Below are positions 34,796-44,256 of a stretch of 48,589 bases of DNA, in pieces; the first letter of the stretch is position 1; each line of letters begins with the position of its first letter. The DNA is from Patescibacteria group bacterium (GTDB lineage: Bacteria; Patescibacteriota; Minisyncoccia; Minisyncoccales; PEYH01), in the NCBI GenBank assembly GCA_018817645.1, contig JAHITK010000006.1, forward strand, positions 1 to 48,589, written 5' to 3'. Under the pieces are notes generated by a model. It was not told the DNA's origin and ran no database searches. It saw only the letters and a list, made by a program, of their open reading frames with translations. The translations under genes were made by a program, and so were the position numbers.

Positions 34796-35865
34796 TAAAT
34801 CCCTAATTTTAATCTGATAATTTTTGACACTGATTGATTTATCCTTTCTTCGCTTATTCTACCATTTTCCACTGCTTTAATAAGTGCCTCTACCCCAGCG
34901 CTGGCCGGCAAACGCCAACCGGAAAAAATCAAAATATCAATGCCCGCTTCTACGGGTAAAGAAACAATGTCTTCTAATTCATACTTATTTAATAAAGAAT
35001 TTTGGTCCAAATCATCAGAAATTACCAAAACTTCATTTCCTAATTCTGATTTCAAAAAATCAATTCCTTTTGGGGAAAAAGTAAAAGGCACATCCTCGTC
35101 TATGTTTTTATAGATAACATTAACAATCATCACCATCTCCGGCTTAGCAGACATCGCTTCTTTAAACAGACCTATGTCCGGAACCTCCTCCTTTATCGCC
35201 AATTTTTCTTCTGGATTAAAATCAATGTTCCCATAACCGGGAAAATGTTTGATTGCGGTAAAAATTTCTGCGGTCTTCTGGCCTGAAATTAAATTTCTTG
35301 CCAAATCTCCTGCGTTTGACTGCTTCTCTCGGAAGGAACGGCTGTAAATAAAATCGTCTGGCTCGACTTTATCCAAAACCGGCGCAAGATTGAGCGTAAC
35401 CCCGAATTGCTTCAGTTCCTGTCCTCTTTTAAGGCCGATTTCAAAAGCGATTTCCGGATCATTAATAACGCTTTGGCCTATTTGCTCCTGAAGAAAACCA
35501 ATCCTGTTGATTTCTCCTCCTTCCTGGTCAACGGCTATGAATAATGGGATGCCAGTGTCCTGCAGGGCTATTTGCTGAAGCCCGTCTACTAATTTCAGCA
35601 ACTGGAGCTCGTTTCCTATATTCCAACCCAAGAGCAAAATTCCTCCCGGATGAAGTTCTTTTATCATTGACTTTATCTCTTCAGTAAGTTCTTGGCCGTC
35701 AAAGCCAATAATAAAAATTTGGCCTATTTTTTGCTTTAAGCTTAAGTTACCCCATAAAAAATTATCGGATAATTTTGTGATATCATCGGACTGGCCGGAA
35801 AGACCAATCAGCAATATCGTCATTGCCAAAATCGTCATTATGATAATGAGAAAGGCGAGTTTCAT
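34795..35865 (-). CDS. Family 3 glycoside hydrolase N-terminal domain protein (NagZ-like)
   Basis: QKIGQIFIIGFDGQEL, IPLFIAVDQEGGEINRIG, FGVTLNLAPVLD, AIKHFPGYG, VLVISDDLDQ. Confidence 0.88.
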   Translation of the reverse strand: MKLAFLIIIMTILAMTILLIGLSGQSDDITKLSDNFLWGNLSLKQKIGQIFIIGFDGQELTEEIKSMIKELHPGGILLLGWNIGNELQLLKLVDGLQQIALQDTGIPLFIAVDQEGGEINRIGFLQEQIGQSVINDPEIAFEIGLKRGQELKQFGVTLNLAPVLDKVEPDDFIYSRSFREKQSNAGDLARNLISGQKTAEIFTAIKHFPGYGNIDFNPEEKLAIKEEVPDIGLFKEAMSAKPEMVMIVNVIYKNIDEDVPFTFSPKGIDFLKSELGNEVLVISDDLDQNSLLNKYELEDIVSLPVEAGIDILIFSGWRLPASAGVEALIKAVENGRISEERINQSVSKIIRLKLGI

Positions 35866-35880
35866 TTCTTTATTATCTCA

Positions 35881-36318
35881 TTTTTTCCGACTTTCTAAAA
35901 CCCTGACATTTCTAAATCCTTTTGATAAGTAATAAAAATAGAGTTGACCCCATTTTGACCATTTTTTCCGACTTTCTAAAACCCTGACATTTCTAAATCC
36001 TTTTGATAAGTAATAAAAATAGAGTTGACCCCATTTGTCCTTGTCTATCAGATAATGAGTGATGCCCAGCTTTTCACATTCCATATCCAAAGGATGCAAT
36101 CTGGGTTTCATCGGGTTAGAACTCTTCGGATATCCGGTATATCTATTGGTGAATGTGGCGTGATTATCTGTCTGCAACCCTGAAACGATAAAGGGGTAGA
36201 ATCTAACCAGGGAATCAAGGAATAATATGCTTTCTAATGGAAAAATGATGGAAAAATGATGGAAAAATGGGGTCAACTCTATTTTCCCCTCTTCGAGCAA
36301 CAACCGAAAACCCATCAC
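35881..36318 (-). pseudogene. Decayed DDE integrase/transposase remnant with inverted repeats and an 81-bp tandem duplication
   Basis: QTDNHATFTNRYTGY...HPLDMECEKLGITHYLID resembles rve core QTDNGSEFTNR...KLGITHKLI; AAAAATAGAGTTGACCCCATTT at 35934 and 36015, reverse complement at 36263-36285. Confidence 0.7.
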
Positions 36319-36411
36319 TGGGTTTTTGAATTCAGGGAATTAAGGTAATGTAAACCAATATATCAAAAGAATTCAAAAATGCTTAAAATCTATCTTCAAA
36401 AATTATTCTTT

Positions 36412-37920
36412 CTAAAACCCTGCGATCCGGAATCGGTGGTCTTTTTTCCAGCGGATGATTAAATAACTCAAAAAGAGATAATAAAAGATAATCCAGACCC
36501 AAGAAATTTTCAAACTTATTGACGAAAAAGCCAAAGAAGCGAAAAAATTAGAAATAATCTGGAGATAAGAAAGAATCAGCCAGCAAGGGAAAATAAATAT
36601 TAGGGCGAAAATCCCGGCAAAGAGTCCAAAAAGAGCGGAAAGAAAACCAAAAACAAGAATGAACGGCAATAATGGAAGAATTAAAACATTGGTTATCGGG
36701 GCCACTAAAGAAATATATCCGAAATTAGAGATTAAAATCGGCAAAGTGAAAATCTGGGCAGCCAAGCTCATGGCCAAAACATTTCTCAATTCCAAAAAAT
36801 TTGGAATTCTCCTGAGCCATCGCGAAAATATGGGAAATAAATAATTTATGCCCAGCACCGCCAGAAAAGAAAGCTGAAATCCAATGTTGTTTAAGAGAAA
36901 CGGGTTAAAGGCAAGCATTACCGCAGCCCCGAAAACAATGGCCCTTGAAGAATCGCTTTGCCTCCCCAAAATCTGGCCGAATAGATATAAAAAGCCCATA
37001 ATTCCGGCCCTGATGGTTGAGGCCTGAAAGCCCGTAAAAATAATGAAAAATAAAATGAAAATTATGGTCAGAAAAAAAGCTTGCTTTCTCCAAAGCCCCA
37101 GTCCCAGAAACCCCAACATCAGGATATTCATCAGAATCATTACGTGCATGCCGGAAATGGCGGTAAGATGGCGGATTCCCGCTTTATTCAGTGTTTCCTC
37201 TAATTCCGGACTCAATCGCGACTTGTCGCCTAAAATTATCGCTCCCAAAAGCAAACTGCTGTTAACGGAAAAATTGCGATAAATGCTTTCCCTGAGTTTA
37301 TTTTTCATTGCCAAAATCCCCTGAAAAAATCTTTGGCTTAAAGAAAGATGATTTCCATTGCCAATTATCTTGATTTCCGGCGAAAAACTGACGGCAAAAA
37401 TCCCCTGCCGGAATAAATATTCCCGGTAATCAAATCCCTCAAATTCCGGCGGCTTTTCAATCTTTCCGGAAATTTCAACGCTCTGCCCGTATTCGTATCG
37501 CGGATAAAAGGGGACAAAAGCCAAAATCCTCTCCTGGGTCGCGATTTTCTGGTTGTTTATTTCTTCCAATTTTACGATTATCTTTTGGCTTCCTTGATTT
37601 ATGTCCGGCTCTTTAATAATTATCCCGGATATTTCCACCTCCGCACCAAAAAATTTTTCAACCTCTTTTTCAAAATTATCCTTCTGGAAACATTCCGCCC
37701 TCATAAATCCCATAGAGAAGAAAATCAAAGAAATAATAAAAACCCATTTTGATTTCTTGAGCAAGAAAAATGAAACCAAGACCAGGAAAAGAAAAACGCT
37801 TCCAATAAGCCAGAAAGCGTTTCGCAGAATCAGTCCAAAGAAAATTCCGATTACAAAAGAGAGACCGGAGCAGAAAATAATTTTAGCGGCAAAGGCATTA
37901 CCTGATTTGACAAACATCAA
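36412..37920 (-). CDS. comEC: ComEC/Rec2-family competence protein
   Basis: LLLGAIILGDKSRLSPELEETLNKAGIRHLTAISGMHVMIL; polytopic membrane region. Confidence 0.9.
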   Translation of the reverse strand: MMFVKSGNAFAAKIIFCSGLSFVIGIFFGLILRNAFWLIGSVFLFLVLVSFFLLKKSKWVFIISLIFFSMGFMRAECFQKDNFEKEVEKFFGAEVEISGIIIKEPDINQGSQKIIVKLEEINNQKIATQERILAFVPFYPRYEYGQSVEISGKIEKPPEFEGFDYREYLFRQGIFAVSFSPEIKIIGNGNHLSLSQRFFQGILAMKNKLRESIYRNFSVNSSLLLGAIILGDKSRLSPELEETLNKAGIRHLTAISGMHVMILMNILMLGFLGLGLWRKQAFFLTIIFILFFIIFTGFQASTIRAGIMGFLYLFGQILGRQSDSSRAIVFGAAVMLAFNPFLLNNIGFQLSFLAVLGINYLFPIFSRWLRRIPNFLELRNVLAMSLAAQIFTLPILISNFGYISLVAPITNVLILPLLPFILVFGFLSALFGLFAGIFALIFIFPCWLILSYLQIISNFFASLAFSSISLKISWVWIIFYYLFLSYLIIRWKKDHRFRIAGF

Positions 37921-38596
37921 AATGAGGCGTTATTTCTTCCTTCAGTTTTTCCAGATATTCGTCCGGGAAGGACTTGGCTTTTGCAAGTTTGGGGTTCAGG
38001 AGTTTGCCTTGCGACTGGAAATTTTGCAAAAAATATTTGGGCGCAGGCGAAATCCATTTTACGATTTCCAAGATATCTTTCTTTTCCACCAACCCCGGGA
38101 CAAGAGTGGTCCTGAATTCAAAATCAATCACTCCTTTTTTTAACAATTTTATGCTTTTGTCTATCTGTCCAACATCAATATCCGCGCCAACCACTGTCTT
38201 ATATCTCTTTTTGGGCGCCTTAACATCCATTGCCGCATAATCAAGCAAGTTCAATTCAATCAGCTGCCGCAGCATTTCCGGACGGCTCCCGTTGGTGTCC
38301 AGTTTTATCAAAAACCCCATCTCCTGAATCTTTTCTATAAAATCCGGGAGGTCGTCATAGATGGTCGGCTCGCCTCCGCAAATTACCACTCCGTCTAAGA
38401 ATCCTTTCCTTTCTTCAAGGAATTCCCAAATCTTTTCTTCGGGAATCAATGGATGTTTTTTAATCTCCTCTGCCAAAACAAGCTCGGGATTATAGCAGAA
38501 CGGACATTTAAAATTACAACCGCTGACAAATATGGTAGCGGCAACCTTCCCCGGATAATCAATAAGGGTAGATTTTTGAATGCCTCCTATCCTCAT
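37898..38596 (-). CDS. nrdG: Anaerobic ribonucleoside-triphosphate reductase activating protein (radical SAM)
   Basis: GCNFKCPFCYNPELV, VVICGGEPT, KLDTNGSRPE; overlaps nrdD by 4 bp. Confidence 0.9.
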   Translation of the reverse strand: MRIGGIQKSTLIDYPGKVAATIFVSGCNFKCPFCYNPELVLAEEIKKHPLIPEEKIWEFLEERKGFLDGVVICGGEPTIYDDLPDFIEKIQEMGFLIKLDTNGSRPEMLRQLIELNLLDYAAMDVKAPKKRYKTVVGADIDVGQIDKSIKLLKKGVIDFEFRTTLVPGLVEKKDILEIVKWISPAPKYFLQNFQSQGKLLNPKLAKAKSFPDEYLEKLKEEITPHFDVCQIR

Positions 38597-41500
38597 ATCT
38601 TGAGATTAAACACTTTCCTGTCCTTGAATTCCTGCTGTTTCCCCGCATTCCATTGTTTCACGGGGCGGATGTAGCCGACAACCCTTGAATAAACTTCGCA
38701 GGGTTGCTCCACCACGCATTTCGGACACTTAAAATGTTCGCCGGCGATATATCCATGAACCGGGCAGATGGAAAAAGTCGGAGTCAAGGTAATATAGGGA
38801 AGCTTAAATTTAGTAAAAATATTTTTTACCAGCGCTTTAACCGCTTCCGCCCCGGACAGCCGCTCCCCGGCAAAAATATGCAAGACCGTGCCGCCGGTAT
38901 AACGGCACTGCAATTCGTCTTGAAGTTTCAGCGCTTCAAAAACATCGTCAGTATAATTGACTGGCAATTGGCTGGAATTGGTATAATAGGGAACTTCCGG
39001 AGTGCCGGCGGCAACGATGTCCGGATATTTTTCTTTGTCTTTTTGAGCCAGGCGGTATCCAGTGCTCTCACCGGGCGTCGCTTCCAAATTATACATATGG
39101 TCTGTTTCTTTCTGATATCGCAATAGCCGTTCTCTCATAAAATCCATTATCTCCAGTGAGAATTTCCTTCCATTATTTGACGCCACTCCCTCTCCCAGAA
39201 AGTTAACAAGCGCCTCGTTCATTCCAATTAAACCAATAGTGGAAAAATGATTGGCATAATATGCTCCCCTGGCTTGTTTAACCCCACTCAAGTAATACTT
39301 TGAATAAGGATAAAGCCCTTTTTCAATATAGTTTTCTATGGTTTTTCTTTTAATCTCCAAACTTTCTTTGGCTAAATCCATGGCTTTGCCAAGTTGTTCA
39401 AGAAAATCTTTTTTGGTTTTGGAAAGATAACCGATTTTCGGAAGATTAATAGTGACTACTCCGATGCTGCCCGTGAGCGCGCCGGCGCCAAACAACCCCC
39501 CGCCCCCGCGGTTATGAAGTTCTTTCATGTTCAACCGAAGCCGGCAACAATTAAAAGAAATTTGCCCCAAAGAATGCAGAAAAAGATGGTTTTTTTGAAG
39601 TTCTATATCGTAAAACTCTATTGGTTTTTTATATTTTTTAATTTTAATTTCCTGCGCTCTAGTCAAATAAATATTGCTATTCTTGATTTTTAAACTCTCT
39701 TGAGTATGAGCTCTGTATTTTTCTAATGTATTAGACCCGGTCGTTCTAGACTTAGTCAGTCCTGGCACCTTGGTGGTAGAGACTGCCATCCACCCCGGTA
39801 GTCTTTCGGCCAAAATCGGATTATTAATGCATCCGTTCCCTTGTTTGATTTTTGACTTAGCATGCTGCAAATAAATTATCTGGCTCTTTTTCCTTAATTT
39901 ATAGGTAACGGGCTTCCCGATTAAAGAATAAAGCAACACAAGGTCGCGAGATAATTCTAAATCATTTATATGGATTTCTTGCCTTCTATCATAGCCGTCA
40001 CCCTTAAAGTGAAATTCTAAAAAACTTTTGATAACATCGGGGGGAGAATTAAATAAAATCTGGGGCAATCTTCCATATTTTTTAAATCCTGCATTATAAA
40101 ATTTTCTGGCTAATTTGGTGTTATAAACATAAAGATAGTAAGTATTATATTTTGGGTCTTGCTTCTCTTTACAATCCAAATTAAAAACTTTTTTAATTAG
40201 TCCTCTTATTAAATTCAGATTTTCCAAATCCCCTGTCTTAAAAGTAAATTGTAGGCCTCTCGGCTCTCCAAAATGAACATAATTTTTCCTATTTTTAAAC
40301 AAATAATTTCCATCTGCCACAAAATATCCTAATATTTTAGCCAAATCTTCATTGAAACTGAATTCCTCAATGCTCTGATATTTTTTAGATAAAACTCCCT
40401 CGTCTGCTCTCTTAATAACCAAGAGATAATCTCCTTTTTTAATATCTTTGGCGAACTTCATCACAATTCCTTGTTGGCAATAAACCGCCACCGGGTGGTT
40501 TAATGAGAATATTGCTTTTCTGCCGTCTACGCTACTAATTTCTACTACTCGGGTATCGCTAATCTTTAAGAATCTCTTTATCGGAGCCCATTCTAACTTT
40601 AAGGTTTTTGGATTCAAGGACAGTCCTTCTATTCTCCCTTCTTTTTTACATTCTGACCACCCTTCTTTGTCAAACTCTCCGTCTTTATAATTCTCCGCTA
40701 CTTCTTTAACGGAAAGTCTTTTAATTTTTCTTGAATTCCTAACTAAAATTTCCTGACTTCCCTCTAAACACATACTTCTGACATCTTCTGGACTCATATC
40801 GGAATTAATATAGTTGGCGAAATAATTGATTCCGTATTTTGCCGAGGCCTCAAAGATTAAATCAAAAACCGTACCGTCCCAGGGAAAATCTTTAGTGATA
40901 TTTATGGTTGGAATCGGAAAATGGAAAGGCCGGCCGTATTTGTCCCCCTCAATCATCGTTTCATACAGCGCTTTATCAAAGATTCTCATCTCTTCCTCAA
41001 ATTCGCCGTATGTTTCCTCTTGGGGCTTCCCTCCCCAGATAACGGGTTGTCTGGAAAAGACCGGCGACGGTTTTAAATCCAATGTTATATTTGAAAACGG
41101 ATTCTGAAATCCCACTCTCGTCGGCACCGCCATATTAAACAAGAATTCCTGCAAGGATTGCTTGACCTGCTCATAATTTAAATTGTCATAACGGATAAAA
41201 GGCGCCAAGAGGGTGTCAAAATTAGAAAAAGCCACCGCTCCAGCGATTTCTCCTTGAACAGTGTATAGAAAATTTACCACCTGTCCCAAGACAGCCCGGA
41301 AATGTTTGGGCGGTTTTGATTCCACTTTTCCCGGCGCGCCGCCGAATCCGCGCAGTAAAAGATCATAGAGGTCCCATCCGGCGCAATAAAGCCCTAAGGT
41401 ATCCAGGTTGTGGATATGAAAATCATTATGCTCTACTGCCTGTCTGATTTCTTTCGGGTAAATTTTATTGAGCCAATACTTTTTGACAATATATGAAACG

Positions 41501-41916
41501 CCGTAATGATTAAGGCCCTGCAAAGAAAAGGTCATATTGGCATTTTCCCGAACTTCCCAATCCAATTTTCCGAGATATTGGTCAACCCTGTCAACCGCTT
41601 CTTCGCTGGCCGCCACCGCTTCCCTTGTTATTCTCCTTTGCTCCCGGTAAAGGATATAGGCCCGGGCTGTTTCAGTAAGATTTTCCGCGATTAAAACCTC
41701 CTCCACGATATCCTGAACCTGCTCAACATTCGGAATTTCGCCTTCCTTAAAGCGCCGGCCCAAAATATCCGACACTTTTTTGGAAAGTTTTTTAGATAAA
41801 ACGCCATCCGCCTGGCCGGTCGCAGTGATGGCTTTATAAATGGCTTTGGCTATCTTTTCCTGTTCAAAATCAACAATACTCCCGTCCCTTTTTTTAACTT
41901 TAACAATCTTTGTCAT
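38593..41916 (-). CDS. nrdD: Anaerobic ribonucleoside-triphosphate reductase, interrupted by an intein
   Basis: ATP-cone N-terminus, NCCRLRLNMKELHNRGGGGLFGAG, CPVHGYIAGEHFKCPKC, glycyl-radical C-terminus RVVGYIRPVKQWNAGKQQEF. Confidence 0.93.
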   Translation of the reverse strand: MTKIVKVKKRDGSIVDFEQEKIAKAIYKAITATGQADGVLSKKLSKKVSDILGRRFKEGEIPNVEQVQDIVEEVLIAENLTETARAYILYREQRRITREAVAASEEAVDRVDQYLGKLDWEVRENANMTFSLQGLNHYGVSYIVKKYWLNKIYPKEIRQAVEHNDFHIHNLDTLGLYCAGWDLYDLLLRGFGGAPGKVESKPPKHFRAVLGQVVNFLYTVQGEIAGAVAFSNFDTLLAPFIRYDNLNYEQVKQSLQEFLFNMAVPTRVGFQNPFSNITLDLKPSPVFSRQPVIWGGKPQEETYGEFEEEMRIFDKALYETMIEGDKYGRPFHFPIPTINITKDFPWDGTVFDLIFEASAKYGINYFANYINSDMSPEDVRSMCLEGSQEILVRNSRKIKRLSVKEVAENYKDGEFDKEGWSECKKEGRIEGLSLNPKTLKLEWAPIKRFLKISDTRVVEISSVDGRKAIFSLNHPVAVYCQQGIVMKFAKDIKKGDYLLVIKRADEGVLSKKYQSIEEFSFNEDLAKILGYFVADGNYLFKNRKNYVHFGEPRGLQFTFKTGDLENLNLIRGLIKKVFNLDCKEKQDPKYNTYYLYVYNTKLARKFYNAGFKKYGRLPQILFNSPPDVIKSFLEFHFKGDGYDRRQEIHINDLELSRDLVLLYSLIGKPVTYKLRKKSQIIYLQHAKSKIKQGNGCINNPILAERLPGWMAVSTTKVPGLTKSRTTGSNTLEKYRAHTQESLKIKNSNIYLTRAQEIKIKKYKKPIEFYDIELQKNHLFLHSLGQISFNCCRLRLNMKELHNRGGGGLFGAGALTGSIGVVTINLPKIGYLSKTKKDFLEQLGKAMDLAKESLEIKRKTIENYIEKGLYPYSKYYLSGVKQARGAYYANHFSTIGLIGMNEALVNFLGEGVASNNGRKFSLEIMDFMRERLLRYQKETDHMYNLEATPGESTGYRLAQKDKEKYPDIVAAGTPEVPYYTNSSQLPVNYTDDVFEALKLQDELQCRYTGGTVLHIFAGERLSGAEAVKALVKNIFTKFKLPYITLTPTFSICPVHGYIAGEHFKCPKCVVEQPCEVYSRVVGYIRPVKQWNAGKQQEFKDRKVFNLKI
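39550..40770 (-). mobile_element. NrdD intein (407 aa) with LAGLIDADG endonuclease motifs
   Basis: Starts CLEGSQEILVRNS after ...PEDVRSM, ends LHSLGQISFN before CCRLRL; LAKILGYFVADG and FLEFHFKGDG; Hint block SLNHPVAVYC. Confidence 0.92.
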
Positions 41917-42011
41917 TGGCTTGATAGGATAAACTTGCCCGGTGAAGGAGCAAGTATTGTGTTTAATGTCTTTATATTACCTTAACTCCTGATTTCGGTC
42001 AAAAAGGGGTC

Positions 42012-42178
42012 TCTTGTGGAAAACTTTTACTTAACCCGCCCAAGGCGGGCTTGCCCGCCTTGGGCGAACCACTAAAAAATTACCAGGAAAAATTACGAGG
42101 CCGGGCCTCGTAGTGAGAATCCTCAATACTGGTGTGGCTTCCGACGTTTAACAGAAATTACGAGGCCGGGCCTCGTAA
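42012..42178 (+). repeat. Paired-palindrome REP/BIME-like element, copy 7, with an extra nested palindrome
   Basis: Palindromes 42095-42111 and 42160-42176; insertion CCCGCCCAAGGCGGGCttGCCCGCCTTGGGCG between leader and first palindrome. Confidence 0.92.
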
Positions 42179-43279
42179 TGGCAGATACATTTGGAAAAGT
42201 TTGTTAAAAACTTTTTCCCAGGCAAAATTTTTGGAAAATTCCAAAGATGCACTCCTTATTCTTTCCCTAATCTCCGCCTCGTCTAACAAGATATTCACTT
42301 TCTGAAAAATATCCGGCGCCTCTTTTGGCCTGGTCAAAAAGCCGTTTTCTCCGTCTTTTACCAGCGATTTTGAACCGCCGGCATCAGCCACCACTGGAAC
42401 AAGCCCGGAGGCCATGGCTTCAATGGTGACATTCCCGAATGTCTCTGTGGTTGACGGAAAAACGAATATATCTGAAGAAGCGTATGCCTGCGAAAGTTCA
42501 ATTCCTTCAATATGGCCAAGGAAGATGACACCGGGCATAAGTTGCTCTAATTCTTTGCGCACCGGCCCTTCGCCCGCAACGACCATTACAAAATCATTCC
42601 TTTTTGCCTTTAATAATTTGTATGCTTCCGCTAAAGTACGCAGGTCTTTCTCCCAAGTAAGGCGACAAACGCACAATAAAATTAATTTATTTTCATTTTG
42701 AATAATTTTTTGTCTCCAATCTGGCGAACGGAAAGAAATGTCAAAATTGACAAAATCCACTCCCCAAGGAATGGTTAGGACATTTGGTATCCGATGGTCA
42801 ATAAGTTCCTGCGCCATAACTTGCGAAGGGGTGGTGGTAAAACTCATCTGTTTATACAACCTCCTCAACAAAAACCAAGCGAATGGTCTAAGAAAACCGA
42901 GATTATAGTAGACGAAATATTTACAAAAATCGGTATTATGAGTGGCGACAATCGGAATACGGCGTCTCTTGGCGTATTTTAAAGCGGACCAGGCAATAGT
43001 ATCCGGACTGTGAAGGTGGATGATGTCCGGCTTAAATTCGTCCAGTTGCTTTTGAAACTTCCTGGTGCCGGGCAAAGAAAGACGATAAGCCCTATAAAGC
43101 GGGAATACTATTGAAGGAATCTTGATAACCGGGACCGGAGACAGAGAAACATCCTCTGCCCAGCCAGTAATAATAATGGATTGGACGCCTTTTTTAAGGC
43201 CTTCATTTATAAGAGATAAAAGCACGCGGGTCACGCCGTCTTCTTTTTTGAGAGTGCCGATAAAATAAGCGATTTTCAT
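42158..43279 (-). CDS. Glycosyltransferase family 4 protein
   Basis: MKIAYFIGTLKKEDGVTRVL, IHLHSPDTIAWSALKYAK, FPSTTETFGNVTIEAMASGLVPVVADAGG; C-terminal PLRGPAS* is encoded by REP copy 7. Confidence 0.9.
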   Translation of the reverse strand: MKIAYFIGTLKKEDGVTRVLLSLINEGLKKGVQSIIITGWAEDVSLSPVPVIKIPSIVFPLYRAYRLSLPGTRKFQKQLDEFKPDIIHLHSPDTIAWSALKYAKRRRIPIVATHNTDFCKYFVYYNLGFLRPFAWFLLRRLYKQMSFTTTPSQVMAQELIDHRIPNVLTIPWGVDFVNFDISFRSPDWRQKIIQNENKLILLCVCRLTWEKDLRTLAEAYKLLKAKRNDFVMVVAGEGPVRKELEQLMPGVIFLGHIEGIELSQAYASSDIFVFPSTTETFGNVTIEAMASGLVPVVADAGGSKSLVKDGENGFLTRPKEAPDIFQKVNILLDEAEIRERIRSASLEFSKNFAWEKVFNKLFQMYLPLRGPAS

Positions 43280-43390
43280 ACAAAAATTTTTTAATTCTGC
43301 TGCCATAACTCTTTTTTCCCCGGTTCTTTACCAAAAAATCGCCTCTTTATTCCAATCTTATTCCAAAAATCGGCGATTTTTGCTATCTCG

Positions 43391-43477
43391 CTATTTTTTC
43401 TTCCTCTTCTTTTTAATAATGCCTCTTTTCTTTAATTTTCTAATAAGTCGTTTTTGATTTCTCCATCCGATTCCCAT
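43391..43477 (-). CDS. 28-aa highly basic micro-protein, paralogue 1
   Basis: MGIGWRNQKRLIRKLKKRGIIKKKRKKK*; similarity to the second copy covers the reading frame with synonymous differences. Confidence 0.7.
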   Translation of the reverse strand: MGIGWRNQKRLIRKLKKRGIIKKKRKKK

Positions 43478-43593
43478 ATTGTAAAAATTAATAATTATTT
43501 ATCCGAACTAAAGCCCGATATCCTGTCAAGGAGTTAACCTTTGGCAAATTTAACCTTTGATAAAAACTGGCAACCAAAAAACTTTAAGGTAAA

Positions 43594-43860
43594 TTATCTT
43601 TTTTTATAAGTATTGGTAGAGCGTCTCTCAACCCTAAAAACCTCAACAGATTTTTCACTCGGAAATACTTCATAAAGAATCCTGTATGTGCCAACTCTTA
43701 TTCGCCAGACATTATCTTCTCCTTTAATCTTCTCAATGTCTCCCTGATAGGGGTTTGTTTGAAATTCTTCCAAAACAAACAAAAGACGGTTTGCGTCTTG
43801 TTTGGGGAATCGCTTCATTGATTTTAAGGCACTGTGGGCAATTTTAACCTTCCATCTCAT
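43594..43860 (-). CDS. RelE/ParE-family toxin
   Basis: MRWKVKIAHSALKSMKRFPKQDANRLL...NVWRIRVGTYRILYEVFPSEKSVEVFRVERRS. Confidence 0.88.
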   Translation of the reverse strand: MRWKVKIAHSALKSMKRFPKQDANRLLFVLEEFQTNPYQGDIEKIKGEDNVWRIRVGTYRILYEVFPSEKSVEVFRVERRSTNTYKKR

Positions 43861-44062
43861 TCTTTAATTGAGAGAGAGTTAAATATTTTCCTTCTCGAAT
43901 TTCTTTTCGTCCGGCTTTGATCGCTTTCTTTTCAGATAAAGTCGACTCCACCAAAGAAATAATTTTTTTCAAGCGCAAAAACTCCTCGTATTCATCTCGG
44001 GGCATTACCACTAAATCTCCTGTCTTTGATAAATCTCTTGGAATAGCAATGACTTTGTTCAT
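43844..44062 (-). CDS. Cognate antitoxin
   Basis: MNKVIAIPRDLSKTGDLVVMPRDEYEEFLRLKKI..., overlaps the toxin start by 17 bp. Confidence 0.75.
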   Translation of the reverse strand: MNKVIAIPRDLSKTGDLVVMPRDEYEEFLRLKKIISLVESTLSEKKAIKAGRKEIREGKYLTLSQLKNEMEG

Positions 44063-44145
44063 TATTCTTAATATTAACAAATCCAAATAAAGTGGTCAAT
44101 GTCTGAGCTCCCGTTATAGGCCGCTTTTAATTTCTGTGTCAAATC

Positions 44146-44168
44146 TGTCAAAGGTTAAACCTTTGACA
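44146..44168. promoter_or_regulatory. 23-bp perfect palindrome upstream of the TA operon
   Basis: TGTCAAAGGTT-A-AACCTTTGACA; half-sites recur downstream at 43534-43565. Confidence 0.6.
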
Positions 44169-44256
44169 AAAGTCCTGCCATAAAAAATACTAACATCGCA
44201 ATCTATCTCCCAGCAAAATCTTCATAGTCGAGGAAGGATCTTTTTTGAAACCTTCT

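Noticed and set aside
35878-36318. 146-aa ORF as an intact gene
   Set aside because: Its C-terminus is a tandem duplication of the element end and only part of an integrase core is present; called a remnant.
10007-42178. CRISPR array from the repeated GC-rich palindromes
   Set aside because: Copies are kilobases apart, paired 64-65 bp apart within one element, and have no regular unique spacers; no cas genes seen.
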